From Collinsella aerofaciens (GTDB taxonomy: Bacteria; Actinomycetota; Coriobacteriia; Coriobacteriales; Coriobacteriaceae): a stretch of DNA of 64,000 nt. The translations under genes and the position numbers were made by a program. Positions 27,125-35,272 of the stretch are shown here, in pieces. Each line of letters begins with the position of its first letter. The stretch's first letter is position 1. Under the pieces are notes generated by a model that made no database searches, was not told the DNA's origin, and worked only from the letters and a program-made list of their open reading frames with translations. The stretch covers positions 186,001-250,000 of the forward strand of contig NZ_JADMSU010000002.1 in NCBI RefSeq assembly GCF_015561195.1. Direction: 5' to 3'.

Positions 27125-28167
27125 TGGATCCGAGCGTCTACATCCCCGCCTACTTGGAGCGCACCTATCTGGCGTCGCACCCCGAGCTCACTGATGCAGC
27201 ACGCGAGCTTGTCCATAACGACATCAGTGCGAATCCTAACAAGTACGCGCAGTCCGAGCATGCTCAGGCGCTGCTGTCCTATGCCGGTGTTCATCGCCAC
27301 CTGCTCGACGAGCTCCATCGCATTGAGGACATGGGCAGCGACGAGGAGTTCGAGCAGACGCGCAACCGCCTGTTCGACGATATGCGTGATGAGCTGCTCA
27401 AGATCGTCCGCATCGATGCGCTGGCTGTCGATGCCCAGCTGCTCGCCATCATTTTGGCGGACACGCCCGTCGACGCCTGCCTGGGCGACCTGATGAAGCT
27501 CGAGACGAGCACGGCCGACTACCTGCAACAGAGCGTGCCCGGGTTTGATATGGAGGCCCCGCACTACTGGGCCAATAATGTTTTGGCCGACGGTGTCACC
27601 GCAGCGGACCTTACCGTGAGCGAGCCGGCCCTTATCGGGTGGCTCCACACGCTCGAGGCCATCTCGCAGCTGTGCATGGCGAGCGCCCGCTACCGTGCTG
27701 CCGCCAACTATGCTCGCCGCGTTCTTAAGGCGGAAGGCTATCCCACCCGAGCCGCCGGCACCGTGCTGCTCGCCCTCGCCCGCCTGGAAGACCAGGACGG
27801 CTTTTTTGCCCTGGCCCACCAGCTCGAGGAGCAGATGGGGGCAGACGCACTCGAAAACTCTCCTTGGTACCTGCTCGCCCGCACGATCTTGCTGTTCAAA
27901 ACGAACAAGATGCGCCCGGCGACACGCGCGCTGCGCGAGTTTGCCAACCGCTGCGAGGGCGGCGCGTTCTTTTTGCTGAACCCCATGTACCAGACGCCGT
28001 ATCTTCCCTGCCGACCCGAGCCGCACGACCCCTGGGACCTTTCGCACCAGGCAGTTTGGGAGGCCGACGGCATTATCTCGGACACCCCCGACTTTGCCCC
28101 CTGGGCCAGCGCTTGCGAAGACGTATCGCAGCTTGCCCAGGAATTTGCGCGCCGTTACGGCTTTTAA
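27124..28167 (+). CDS. Helical-repeat protein, partner of the upstream gene
   Basis: 347 residues. The start overlaps the previous stop (TAATG). Helical, with TPR-like spacing (YRAAANYARRVLKAEGYPTRAAGTVLLALARL, about 180-212) in the same relative position as in the upstream protein. It ends 45 bases before murT-gatD, so it may be in one transcript with that cell-wall gene. No enzymatic motif found. Confidence 0.65.
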   Translation: MDPSVYIPAYLERTYLASHPELTDAARELVHNDISANPNKYAQSEHAQALLSYAGVHRHLLDELHRIEDMGSDEEFEQTRNRLFDDMRDELLKIVRIDALAVDAQLLAIILADTPVDACLGDLMKLETSTADYLQQSVPGFDMEAPHYWANNVLADGVTAADLTVSEPALIGWLHTLEAISQLCMASARYRAAANYARRVLKAEGYPTRAAGTVLLALARLEDQDGFFALAHQLEEQMGADALENSPWYLLARTILLFKTNKMRPATRALREFANRCEGGAFFLLNPMYQTPYLPCRPEPHDPWDLSHQAVWEADGIISDTPDFAPWASACEDVSQLAQEFARRYGF

Positions 28168-28212
28168 CGGCGCAAACGTCACGACCATGTCATCTACGTT
28201 AGGAACGACTTC

Positions 28213-30390
28213 ATGAACTTCCGCTCATCTCTCGCCTGCGCCTCGAGCGATATCGCCCGCTGGGGGCTGCGCTCTATCCTTAAACGCCAGGGCGGCGTAC
28301 TCCCCGGCCGCATCGCCATGAAGATCGACCCCGAGCTGCTGAGCGACCTCGCCGGCCTTGTCGACCGCAGCGTAGTGATTACCGGTACTAATGGCAAGAC
28401 CACCACCTCCAACCTCATCGCCGACGCCGTTGCTGCCAGCGGCGCTACCGTGGTGTGCAACCGCGCCGGCAACAATATGGAGCCTGGTGTGGTGGGTGCT
28501 CTGCTCGAAGCCCGCGGCGGCCTTAAGCACACCAGCAGCGGCAAGCGCGTGGGCGTTTTTGAGTGCGACGAGCTCTACACCGTACGCGTTCTGCCCAAGC
28601 TCAAGCCGACGTACTTTGTGCTGCTCAACCTGTTCCGCGACCAGCTAGACCGCTACGGCGAGATCGACCATACCCAAGACGTCATCGCCCATGCGTTGGA
28701 ACTCTCTCCGGTAACAACGCTCATCTACAACGCAGACGACCCGCTGTGTGCCGCGATCGCCGCGCGCGTTCCCAACGCAAGCATCGCCTTTGGCATCGAC
28801 GGTGCCACGGGCACCGAGTCCGACCGCATTAGCGACTCGCGTTTTTGCTCACAGTGCAACGCACCGTTGGAGTACGACTATGTGCAGTACGGACAGCTCG
28901 GAGCCTATCATTGCCCTTCGTGCGGATGGGAGCGTCCCGCGCTGGTCCGTCGCGTGACGGGCGTGGAGCTCGGCTGCGACGGCTACGGCTTTGACCTGGT
29001 CTTTGGACCCGATACCGACGCACCCGCAACGCGCATCGCCACGCGCTACAACGGCCTGTACATGGTCTACAACGTAGCCGCAGCCTTCTTTGCGGCACGC
29101 GAGTTGGGCGTGGACGCCGCATGCCTGCAGCCCACGCTCGACGCCTACGTCCCCGCCGGCGGACGCATGGGCCGCTGGAACATTGCCGGCCGCACCGTCG
29201 AGGCAAACCTGGCCAAGAATCCCGTGGGCTTCGATCGTCAGATTCAGTCCATTAAAACGGCAGGTGGCAGGCTCTGCGCTTTCTACCTCAACGATAACGA
29301 TGCCGACGGCCACGATGTCTCGTGGATCTACGATGTCGACTTCGAGCGCATCGCCGACACGCCGGGTCTTGTCGCCTTTGCCGGAGGCACGCGTGCGCAC
29401 GACATGCAGGTACGCCTCAAGTACGCCGGCATCGATGCCGCGATTATCTCGGACGTCGCGCAGGCAATTGGCGCCGTTGCGGATGAAGCCGCCGGCGACA
29501 CTTTCTATGCCGTCGCCAACTACACGGCCTTTCCGCCGCTGGTCAAGGAGCTCGACGGGCTCAAAGGCACCGATACGAACTCGGTAGCCTCCCACGCCGT
29601 AACGCGCGCCGATGGCAGCGCTGTCCCCACCGATATTGCGCCGGCCGAGCTTTCGCGCCCCCTGCGTATCGTCTATCTGTACCCCGATGCCCTCAACCTC
29701 TACGGCGACGGCGGCAACGTTATTGCGCTTGAGCGCCGCTGCGCCTGGCGCGGCATTCCCGTGCGCGTGGACGAGGTCCGCATGGGCGAGACGCTTGATT
29801 TGGCCGATGCCGATATCGTCATGATGGGCGGCGGCTCCGACCGCGACCAGCTAGCCGTGGCACACGAGTTGCTCGCCCAAAAAGACAAGGTCGCGGCCTA
29901 TGTTGAGGTTGGCGGCACACTGCTTGCCATCTGTGGCAGCTATCAGCTACTCGGCCGTTCGTACTACATGGGCGAAGATCGCATTGAGGGTCTGGGCGTC
30001 ATTGCCGCCGAGACTGTGCGCGGCTCCGACCGCCTGATCGGCAACGTCGCCGTCAAGACCGACCTGGCACCCGAGCCCTTTGTGGGATTTGAGAACCACG
30101 GCGGCCGCACCCTGCTCGATGCAGAGGCCACACCACTCGGAACGTCCGTTGTCACGGGCACCGGTAACAACGGCGACGATGGCTTTGAGGGCCTCGTCTA
30201 CAAGGGCGTCATCGGCACGTACCTGCACGGACCGGCACTGCCCAAGAACCCCGAGCTCGCCGACTGGCTCATTACCCACGCCCTCGAGCGCCGCGGCGAT
30301 GCGCAGGCCACAGCCCTGCTGCCGCTCAAGCGCCTCGACGACACCTACGAGCACGCCGCCCACGACGCCGCGATGAAGCTTCTCCCCTAA
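28213..30390 (+). CDS. MurT-GatD fusion: lipid II isoglutaminyl synthase
   Basis: 725 residues combining two proteins that are usually separate. Residues 1-460 are MurT: Mur-ligase P-loop TGTNGKTTT (57-65), an internal zinc ribbon with C212/C215 and C234/C237, and the C-terminal Mur domain. From about residue 485 the sequence is GatD, a class I amidotransferase of the CobB/CobQ type with Cys574 in LLAICGSYQLLG and His672 in TYLHGP. MurT-GatD amidates the D-Glu alpha-carboxyl of lipid II at the membrane; GatD supplies ammonia. The junction (about 460-485) is a short polar linker. The start at 28,213 has only a weak ribosome site. An internal restart cannot be excluded, but the frame is continuous. 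Confidence 0.9.
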   Translation: MNFRSSLACASSDIARWGLRSILKRQGGVLPGRIAMKIDPELLSDLAGLVDRSVVITGTNGKTTTSNLIADAVAASGATVVCNRAGNNMEPGVVGALLEARGGLKHTSSGKRVGVFECDELYTVRVLPKLKPTYFVLLNLFRDQLDRYGEIDHTQDVIAHALELSPVTTLIYNADDPLCAAIAARVPNASIAFGIDGATGTESDRISDSRFCSQCNAPLEYDYVQYGQLGAYHCPSCGWERPALVRRVTGVELGCDGYGFDLVFGPDTDAPATRIATRYNGLYMVYNVAAAFFAARELGVDAACLQPTLDAYVPAGGRMGRWNIAGRTVEANLAKNPVGFDRQIQSIKTAGGRLCAFYLNDNDADGHDVSWIYDVDFERIADTPGLVAFAGGTRAHDMQVRLKYAGIDAAIISDVAQAIGAVADEAAGDTFYAVANYTAFPPLVKELDGLKGTDTNSVASHAVTRADGSAVPTDIAPAELSRPLRIVYLYPDALNLYGDGGNVIALERRCAWRGIPVRVDEVRMGETLDLADADIVMMGGGSDRDQLAVAHELLAQKDKVAAYVEVGGTLLAICGSYQLLGRSYYMGEDRIEGLGVIAAETVRGSDRLIGNVAVKTDLAPEPFVGFENHGGRTLLDAEATPLGTSVVTGTGNNGDDGFEGLVYKGVIGTYLHGPALPKNPELADWLITHALERRGDAQATALLPLKRLDDTYEHAAHDAAMKLLP

Positions 30391-30427
30391 CCACCACAAA
30401 GGGGACAGGCACCTTTGTGGTGGTTTT
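30391..30427 (+). terminator. Terminator of murT-gatD
   Basis: Arms CCACCACAAAGG (30,391-30,402) and its complement (30,412-30,423), then TTTT. Begins immediately after the stop codon. Confidence 0.8.
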
Positions 30428-30444
30428 GATCTGCCACGTTTGTT

Positions 30445-30503
30445 TGTCTCGATCTGTAACATCTAGGCCGTTGAAAGTCGTCTTACTGTTACAGATTGAG
30501 ATA
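30445..30503. repeat. 59-bp palindromic repeat, copy 1
   Basis: Ends match as an inverted pair, TGTCTCGATCTGTAAC and TGTTACAGATTGAGATA, around a variable centre. A second unit of exactly the same length begins 80 bases later. Probably a mobile intergenic palindrome or a structured RNA element. Confidence 0.75.
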
Positions 30504-30524
30504 TTCGTCCCGACGTCTGCCTTT

Positions 30525-30583
30525 TGTCTCGATCTGTAACAGGTAGAGCTGATTTACCCGCTCAGATGTTACAGATTGAGATA
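30525..30583. repeat. 59-bp palindromic repeat, copy 2
   Basis: Same terminal sequences as copy 1, different centre. The two units lie in tandem directly upstream of tRNA-Glu. Confidence 0.75.
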
Positions 30584-30662
30584 TTTGAAAATCGGGATAG
30601 AAGCCCGCTCCTGTGTGGTGGTTTTCCAGTTTGCCAACGATATACGCGCCGGCAAAAAAGTC

Positions 30663-30671
30663 TGCTATACT
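30663..30671 (+). promoter_or_regulatory. Extended -10 promoter of tRNA-Glu
   Basis: TGCTATACT, an extended -10 box ending 10 bases before the tRNA. No good -35 box is seen at the usual distance. Confidence 0.5.
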
Positions 30672-30681
30672 CTTTCCCGCT

Positions 30682-30758
30682 GTCCCCATCGTCTAGCGGC
30701 CAAGGACGCCACCCTTTCAAGGTGGATATCGCGGGTTCGAATCCCGCTGGGGGCACCA
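30682..30758 (+). tRNA. tRNA-Glu (TTC anticodon)
   Basis: Full cloverleaf: acceptor GTCCCCA/TGGGGGC, anticodon stem CCACC/GGTGG with loop CTTTCAA (anticodon TTC at 30,716-30,718), T arm GCGGGTTCGAATCCCGC, and encoded CCA at 30,756-30,758. The 3' half serves as the prophage integration site. Confidence 0.95.
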
Positions 30759-32156
30759 TTCCAATTTTCCTCGAACCCGCTGGATGTCAAGTCTGGCGGG
30801 TTCGTTGCTTTCCGTGTCGTAGTTCAGTGTCACGAGCACGTCTTCGTCGGATACGCTCACCTGCCATACGAACGCCTTCAATAGCGTTGCGTCATCGAGC
30901 TTCGCGCCGCACTGCAGGAAGTCCGCGAAGCGCTCCGGGTCTATCTTCTGCTCCTGGATGGCCTGCAGGTCGTAGTTGGCGCGAGCCTTCTGCTGCTCAA
31001 GCTCGGCTATGCGCTCCTTCACGCCCGGCGCTATGATTCCCTGCTCGATGGCGTTCAGGATGTTCTTCAGCCCGCGCTCCGCAGCTGAAAGGGATTCCGC
31101 CGCCTGTTTTCGCCTTGTGGCAATCTCCGCCCCGTCTGCCCTGTCGGCGACCATGCGGGCTATCCTCAAGGCCTCCTCGCGGTCGGAAAGCAGCTCGCGC
31201 AGGGCACCGACGATAGCGCCCTCAAGCTCCTCTCGGCGAACGTTTCTCATGCAGCCGTCAACGCAGCTGTAGTACTCGTATTTGACGTTGTGCCGCCCGC
31301 GCCCGCTCACGCCCTGCAGGTTTCGCCCGCAGCCGGCGCATATGGCCTTACCCGCCAAGGCGAAATCGCCCCAGTCCTCCGAAGAGCGCTTCTTGGTTCC
31401 CTGCACCTGCTGAGCGTCCATGAAAGTCACCTCGTCTATGATCGCGGGCATTCCGCCCTCCTTGACTATGTCGCCCCACTCGTAGCGCCCCGTGTAGCGC
31501 CTGTTGTGGAGCATCTGGTAAACCATCGAGTAGCCGCACGGGTTGCCGTTGGAGGTCTTCACGCCTCGCTGGGCGAAGTCCCGAGCTATCGAGTTCACGG
31601 TCTCGCGGTTGACGCGCCGCTTGAAGGCCTCGCGCACGAACGCGGCGTCATGCTCGTCTATCTCGTACTCGTCGTCCTCCGACTTGCGGTAGCCGAACAC
31701 GCGCACGCCGTTGGTCTTGCAACGGAGCGCGTTGCCCTCCATTCCGCGCTTGGTGCGTATGGCGGTCTTCTTCGACTCGCAGGCGGCAAGGCCTTCCAGC
31801 AGCTTCTCGTAGATGATGCCCTCGGGCGAGTCGGGTATGGCCTCAAGCGCCGACACGAGCTTCACGCCCTTCTTGGCAAGCTCGCGCTTGTATATGGGCG
31901 CGTCGTACTCCCCACGGGAGAAGCGATCCATCATGTACACAAGCACTATGTCGGATTCGCCCGCGTTGGCTATCATGCGCTGGAACTCGGGGCGGTCGTC
32001 GGTGCGGCCCGATATGGCGTAGTCGCAGTACTCGGCGGCGATGGCATAGCCCTCGCGTTTGCACCAGTCGCGGCACACGCGCAGCTGGTCGTCTATCGAG
32101 GCCTCGCGCTGCTTGTTGCATGAAAAGCGGGCATATATCACCGCTGTTTTTGGCAT
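30717..32156 (-). CDS. Phage integrase, large serine recombinase
   Basis: 479 residues. The resolvase domain starts YARFSCNKQ with the catalytic Ser at about 12, and conserved Arg lie in DRFSRGEYD. Recombinase domain about 165-280, zinc ribbon CAGCGRNLQG...YYSCVDGC about 290-320, and a coiled coil. Catalyses attP x attB recombination. The last residues (about 13, ending QRDSNPRYPP) are read from the antisense strand of tRNA-Glu and the stop lies in its anticodon loop, so the protein's tail is defined by the integration site. GC-rich and unlike the recombinases at 755-3,417. Confidence 0.93.
   Translation of the reverse strand: MPKTAVIYARFSCNKQREASIDDQLRVCRDWCKREGYAIAAEYCDYAISGRTDDRPEFQRMIANAGESDIVLVYMMDRFSRGEYDAPIYKRELAKKGVKLVSALEAIPDSPEGIIYEKLLEGLAACESKKTAIRTKRGMEGNALRCKTNGVRVFGYRKSEDDEYEIDEHDAAFVREAFKRRVNRETVNSIARDFAQRGVKTSNGNPCGYSMVYQMLHNRRYTGRYEWGDIVKEGGMPAIIDEVTFMDAQQVQGTKKRSSEDWGDFALAGKAICAGCGRNLQGVSGRGRHNVKYEYYSCVDGCMRNVRREELEGAIVGALRELLSDREEALRIARMVADRADGAEIATRRKQAAESLSAAERGLKNILNAIEQGIIAPGVKERIAELEQQKARANYDLQAIQEQKIDPERFADFLQCGAKLDDATLLKAFVWQVSVSDEDVLVTLNYDTESNEPARLDIQRVRGKLEWCPQRDSNPRYPP
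30720..30758. other. attL of the prophage (approximate)
   Basis: The serine integrase gene starts on the phage side and runs into the 3' half of tRNA-Glu, so the left junction lies in this stretch. The exact crossover bases cannot be set without the right end, which lies beyond 64,000. Confidence 0.6.
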
Positions 32157-32191
32157 AATATGAAACGGCCTCCTTTCAGAGGTTCTGTGGA

Positions 32192-32244
32192 AAGCCCCAC
32201 GGGTAGCGCTGCAACGCTGTGACCCCGTGGGGCTTCTTTTTTTC
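32192..32244 (+). terminator. Strong hairpin with T run behind integrase promoter
   Basis: Arms starting AAGCCCCACGGG (32,192) and ending CCCCGTGGGGCTT (32,235) with an inner stem, then a run of T on the + strand. It stands between the integrase start and the gene at 32,246, so it could also limit transcription of the integrase from the repressor operon. Confidence 0.65.
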
Positions 32245-32245
32245 T

Positions 32246-32527
32246 TTACCTATATAAGACGGTAAACGAGTACAGCATCATGTCGCTGTCGCGCGTGTTG
32301 GCGCTGACGGCCATCTTGACATCGACGACCTGACAACCTTTGTCCTGGATGCGCGACAACGTTCCGTCGATGCGCTCGGTAACCTTGTCCTCAAGCTGCG
32401 TGGCGGTCGAATACATGGCCTTGCCCGCGACCTGGAACACGAGGGCGTGAACCTTCCCGTCGCTCACGATGAACTCGTCCGCATCGCTAGCCATCTTCTT
32501 AGCGGCGCTTTTGTTGAACATTCCCAT
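32246..32527 (-). CDS. Small hypothetical phage protein
   Basis: 93 residues, mixed alpha/beta, with VHALVFQVAGKAMYSTATQLE in the centre. It lies directly after the repressor gene on the same strand with a 3-base gap, so it belongs to the lysogeny transcript. A role in superinfection exclusion or stability of lysogeny is possible from position only; nothing is recognised in the sequence. Confidence 0.6.
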   Translation of the reverse strand: MGMFNKSAAKKMASDADEFIVSDGKVHALVFQVAGKAMYSTATQLEDKVTERIDGTLSRIQDKGCQVVDVKMAVSANTRDSDMMLYSFTVLYR

Positions 32528-32530
32528 GTG

Positions 32531-32755
32531 TTATTCCTTCCGTTCGCCAGTATCCCAAGGCCCCGTACCCAATAGTTCGTCAACGGAGCATTCGTAATAC
32601 CTTGCAAGCTTTATGAGCTTTGATCCATTGATTTCGCGTTGCCCGCTTTCCATCATCGAGTAAGCGGGAACACCTATACCGAGAACAGCGGCCACTTCGG
32701 GCTGCTTCTTCCCATACTTGAGTCTTGTTTCCTTGAGACGGAATTGCGTGCCCAC
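32531..32755 (-). CDS. Phage repressor (CI-like), XRE HTH
   Basis: 74 residues from the GTG at 32,755 (AAGGAGGG upstream). A single helix-turn-helix (QPEVAAVLGIGVPAYSMMES) and a short tail. There is no peptidase domain, so induction would need another signal or partner. Divergent from the Cro-like gene at 32,889 across three similar operators. Likely maintains lysogeny. Confidence 0.75.
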   Translation of the reverse strand: MGTQFRLKETRLKYGKKQPEVAAVLGIGVPAYSMMESGQREINGSKLIKLARYYECSVDELLGTGPWDTGERKE

Positions 32756-32796
32756 TGTGCCCTCCTTGCTTCTATATGCACATTGTACAAAAAAAT

Positions 32797-32876
32797 TTAC
32801 AAATAGTGAATTCCTTACTTGCAAAAGGTCAGAAGTTCTTCTATATTCACTAATTGTGAAGTTCACAAATAGTGAA
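32797..32876. promoter_or_regulatory. Three operators of the lysogeny switch
   Basis: Sites at 32,797-32,810 (left half degenerate), 32,846-32,860 and 32,862-32,876 follow TTCAC-N5-GTGAA. Two are adjacent just before the Cro-like gene; one lies near the repressor promoter. The layout is that of a CI/Cro switch. Confidence 0.75.
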
Positions 32877-32888
32877 ATGGAGGTGCAT

Positions 32889-33095
32889 ATGAACCCGATC
32901 GCAAGCGAGCGAGTTCGAATCGGTCTTAGCCAAGAAGATTTGGCAACGAAGCTCGGACTCAAAAGCCGCGCCACTGTTGCTAGCTACGAAAGTGGCGGTG
33001 AAATCCCCGGCTCGAAGCTCGTAGCCATGACGAAGCTTTTCCATTGCTCCGCAGACTACCTGCTTGGACTTACGGAGAACAGGACGGTGGCCTAA
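32889..33095 (+). CDS. Cro-like XRE regulator
   Basis: 68 residues from the ATG at 32,889 behind GGAGGTG. Cro/CI helix-turn-helix: GLSQEDLATKLGLKSRATVA then SYESGGEIPGSK. First gene of the rightward early operon, facing the repressor over shared operators. Typical lytic-side regulator. Confidence 0.8.
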   Translation: MNPIASERVRIGLSQEDLATKLGLKSRATVASYESGGEIPGSKLVAMTKLFHCSADYLLGLTENRTVA

Positions 33096-33236
33096 ATGGC
33101 CGAACAGCAGACGCCCACCAAGCAGCAGGCAGAAAAGCCCAAAACGCCGCGCGAGCTGGCATTCGACCACATGTGCGACGTGCTGGTCAAGGCGTACCGG
33201 GAAAGCGAGCAGAAAGGCGAGAAGCAGGCGCGATGA
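33096..33236 (+). CDS. Small hypothetical phage protein
   Basis: 46 residues, Gln/Lys-rich N-terminus and an amphipathic helix (ELAFDHMCDVLVKAYRE). Its ATG directly follows the stop of the Cro-like gene and its TGA overlaps the next ATG, so it is translated by coupling. Function unknown. Confidence 0.5.
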   Translation: MAEQQTPTKQQAEKPKTPRELAFDHMCDVLVKAYRESEQKGEKQAR

Positions 33237-33586
33237 GGCAGTGGTCGACACGTGAACTCAAGTACCTCGAAGAGCACGCGGGCGAAGGCGCTAAAGCGAT
33301 AGCCAAGGCGCTGGGACGTTCGGAAGACTCGGTTAAGTGGCAAGCGCAACACTGCGGACTCTCACTCCGCAAGCGGAGCCAGTGCCCAAACTGCGGCAGA
33401 TGGACATTCCGTCCCCTGAACCGCATCAACGGCTGGTGCATCGAGTGCACGAAGGAACTTCACATGTCCGACCTAGCCGAGCAGGCCAACGCCATGCGAG
33501 AGGAGGCGGTTAGGGAGAAGAGGAACAACCAGGAGCGACAGCGCTACTACAGCGCAAAGAGCCGCGCCAAGAAAAAGCAAAAATAG
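33233..33586 (+). CDS. HTH plus zinc-ribbon protein
   Basis: 117 residues. N-terminal SANT/Myb-like helix-turn-helix (WSTRELKYLEEHAGEGAKAI, LGRSEDSVKWQAQ), then a CPNCGRW...CIEC zinc ribbon (about 53-75) and a basic helical tail. Likely a DNA-binding early protein, possibly regulatory. Overlaps the preceding gene by four bases. Confidence 0.65.
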   Translation: MRQWSTRELKYLEEHAGEGAKAIAKALGRSEDSVKWQAQHCGLSLRKRSQCPNCGRWTFRPLNRINGWCIECTKELHMSDLAEQANAMREEAVREKRNNQERQRYYSAKSRAKKKQK

Positions 33587-33642
33587 GCACACCAAAAGCC
33601 ACACGTGCTATGACCTGCGGAAACATCAGAAAGGAGCACGAA

Positions 33643-33933
33643 ATGCAAAGCAAAAAGAAAGCGAGCACCCCCAGCTACCACACTCCGAGCGCCCGCATGA
33701 ACCGCATCGAGAACGATGCTTCGACCATCATACCATTCGAGCGCAAGCCCCGTCCCACCGCGAAGGAGATGCAGGACGCCTCCCAGTTCAAGGCTGGCGT
33801 TTTGGTCGGCTTCCTAGCCGCCACAATCATCTTCCTCATCGTCCTGTGGGCGTGGGTAATCCCCACGATGGACGGCGCTATGGCAACGGCCCAGCAGGCA
33901 TACGAGACCACGGCGGGTGTCGTCCATGCGTAA
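33643..33933 (+). CDS. Phage membrane protein
   Basis: 96 residues from the ATG at 33,643 (AAAGGAG). Polar N-terminus, one membrane helix (about 52-75: VLVGFLAATIIFLIVLWAW), short tail. Overlaps the next gene slightly. Possibly exclusion or host-takeover function; not recognised. Confidence 0.6.
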   Translation: MQSKKKASTPSYHTPSARMNRIENDASTIIPFERKPRPTAKEMQDASQFKAGVLVGFLAATIIFLIVLWAWVIPTMDGAMATAQQAYETTAGVVHA

Positions 33934-34261
33934 CGACGAGCGCTACAGCCCCAAGCCGCAGAGCAACCAGCTTGAGATATTCGGCCTCGGCTCCGCAGGC
34001 GAGCAGGACTTCCAAGAGGCCCGCAAGTGGATCGAGGACAACCCAGGCGCTTGGAACTTCATGGTGGAGAACGCCGTGAGGCTCAACCGCAAGGGCTACG
34101 TGTCGGTCAACTACCTGGTGAACATGGTGCGCAACGAGCTGCACGTGGCCTGCAAGAACGGCATCGCCCCGAGCCTGGCCCGCATCATGGAGGCCCGCTA
34201 CCCGCAGCTGAAGGGCGCTTTCAACAAGCACCGCAGCCAGTCGGACGGTTTCAGCGAATGA
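33926..34261 (+). CDS. Conserved phage early protein
   Basis: 111 residues from the ATG at 33,926 (a GTG at 33,917 is also possible). Helical; contains QLEIFGLGSAGEQDFQEARKW and a conserved RKGYVSVNYLVNMVRNEL segment. It precedes the RusA gene and overlaps it by four bases, a position shared with small helper proteins of phage recombination genes. Function unknown. Confidence 0.6.
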   Translation: MRNDERYSPKPQSNQLEIFGLGSAGEQDFQEARKWIEDNPGAWNFMVENAVRLNRKGYVSVNYLVNMVRNELHVACKNGIAPSLARIMEARYPQLKGAFNKHRSQSDGFSE

Positions 34262-34719
34262 GCTGGGTTCAAACGCTGGCGGCGACGGCGCGGGTCGTGG
34301 TTCCGGTTCGCGAGGTCGTGGGCAAGCAGCGCCCCCGCACCGATTACCGCAACCACCGCACCTACACCCCCACCAAGACCCTGAAGGCCGAGAAGGAGGT
34401 GCGCGACGCGTGGCGGGCCGAATACGGCGAGACCTTCGCCGGGCACGACGGCCCCGTGAGGATGCGCATATCCACCTACCGACCGCTCGCTAAGAGCAAC
34501 CCCAAGTATTGGGAAGGGCGCTCCGACATGGGAAAGCCCGACTGGGACAACGTGGGCAAGCTCGTCTGCGACTCGCTCAACGGCCTTGCCTTCAAGGACG
34601 ACCAGCAGGTGATCACCTGCACCGTGAACAAGCGCCCGAGGCCCTGCCACGGGACGCAACCGTTTATCAGCATCTACATCGAGTACTTCGTCGAGGAGTA
34701 CGTGAAGGAGAAGAAATGA
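34258..34719 (+). CDS. rusA: RusA-type Holliday junction resolvase
   Basis: 153 residues. The RusA core KPDWDNVGKLVCDSLNGLAF followed by KDDQQV carries the acidic residues that bind metal. It resolves four-way junctions in phage recombination. The start overlaps the preceding stop (ATGA). Sits with ERF and SSB in the early operon. Confidence 0.9.
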   Translation: MSWVQTLAATARVVVPVREVVGKQRPRTDYRNHRTYTPTKTLKAEKEVRDAWRAEYGETFAGHDGPVRMRISTYRPLAKSNPKYWEGRSDMGKPDWDNVGKLVCDSLNGLAFKDDQQVITCTVNKRPRPCHGTQPFISIYIEYFVEEYVKEKK

Positions 34720-35051
34720 AGCACTTCGAGAACAACGTGAACGACGGCATGAGCCGCACCGACAGCATCGAGACGCTTATCGACCTCACCAGCTGCATCG
34801 CCGTGAACGCCCTCATGGTGGCGGGCGGCGAGGCCGAGGCCGACGAGAAGGACGCGGGCGCTTGGTGGGCCATGATCGCCCTGGCCGAGGCCGCGCTTGA
34901 AAGCTACCCCGAGGACGTGCGCGCCAAGGGCTACCAGGTCGTCAACGAGAACACCAACCGGGAGCTTGTGGAGCAGGCGCGCCGCAAAGAGGCCGAGCAG
35001 GCCGCCAAGCACGTCATGAGCATCATCTTCGGCGTGAAGAAGGAGGACTAG
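34716..35051 (+). CDS. Hypothetical phage protein
   Basis: 111 acidic, helical residues with a WWAMIALAEAALESYPEDVR segment. Overlaps the rusA stop by four bases. No motif recognised. Confidence 0.55.
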   Translation: MKHFENNVNDGMSRTDSIETLIDLTSCIAVNALMVAGGEAEADEKDAGAWWAMIALAEAALESYPEDVRAKGYQVVNENTNRELVEQARRKEAEQAAKHVMSIIFGVKKED

Positions 35052-35053
35052 CC

Positions 35054-35272
35054 GTGGCGCTGATCACAACGCAACCGGTAAGCGCACGCGCCATGTTCAA
35101 GCAATCGACCATCAAGGGCGACGAGGCGGTCTTGCAGTTCTCCGTCCGAATGGACAGCGAGAACGCCTTCCCCCTGATGAAGAAGACGGGCGGCTACGTG
35201 ATCCCGACCGTGGAGAGCGAGCAGAAGACCATCGAGTTCGACGACGAGACCGGGGAGGTCTGGGATGAGTAA
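35054..35272 (+). CDS. Small hypothetical phage protein
   Basis: 72 residues from a GTG two bases after the previous stop. Beta-patterned, with a VLQFSVRMDSENAFPLMKK core and an acidic end. Its end overlaps the DUF1351 start. Function unknown. Confidence 0.5.
   Translation: MALITTQPVSARAMFKQSTIKGDEAVLQFSVRMDSENAFPLMKKTGGYVIPTVESEQKTIEFDDETGEVWDE

Noticed and set aside
30445-30583. Tandem palindromes before tRNA-Glu as a CRISPR or attachment site
   Set aside because: Only two units, variable centre inside a hairpin rather than spacers between repeats; the integration junction is in the tRNA itself.
30562-30759. Small - strand frame starting MVPPAGFEPAIS across tRNA-Glu
   Set aside because: This is the common translation artefact of a tRNA antisense strand.
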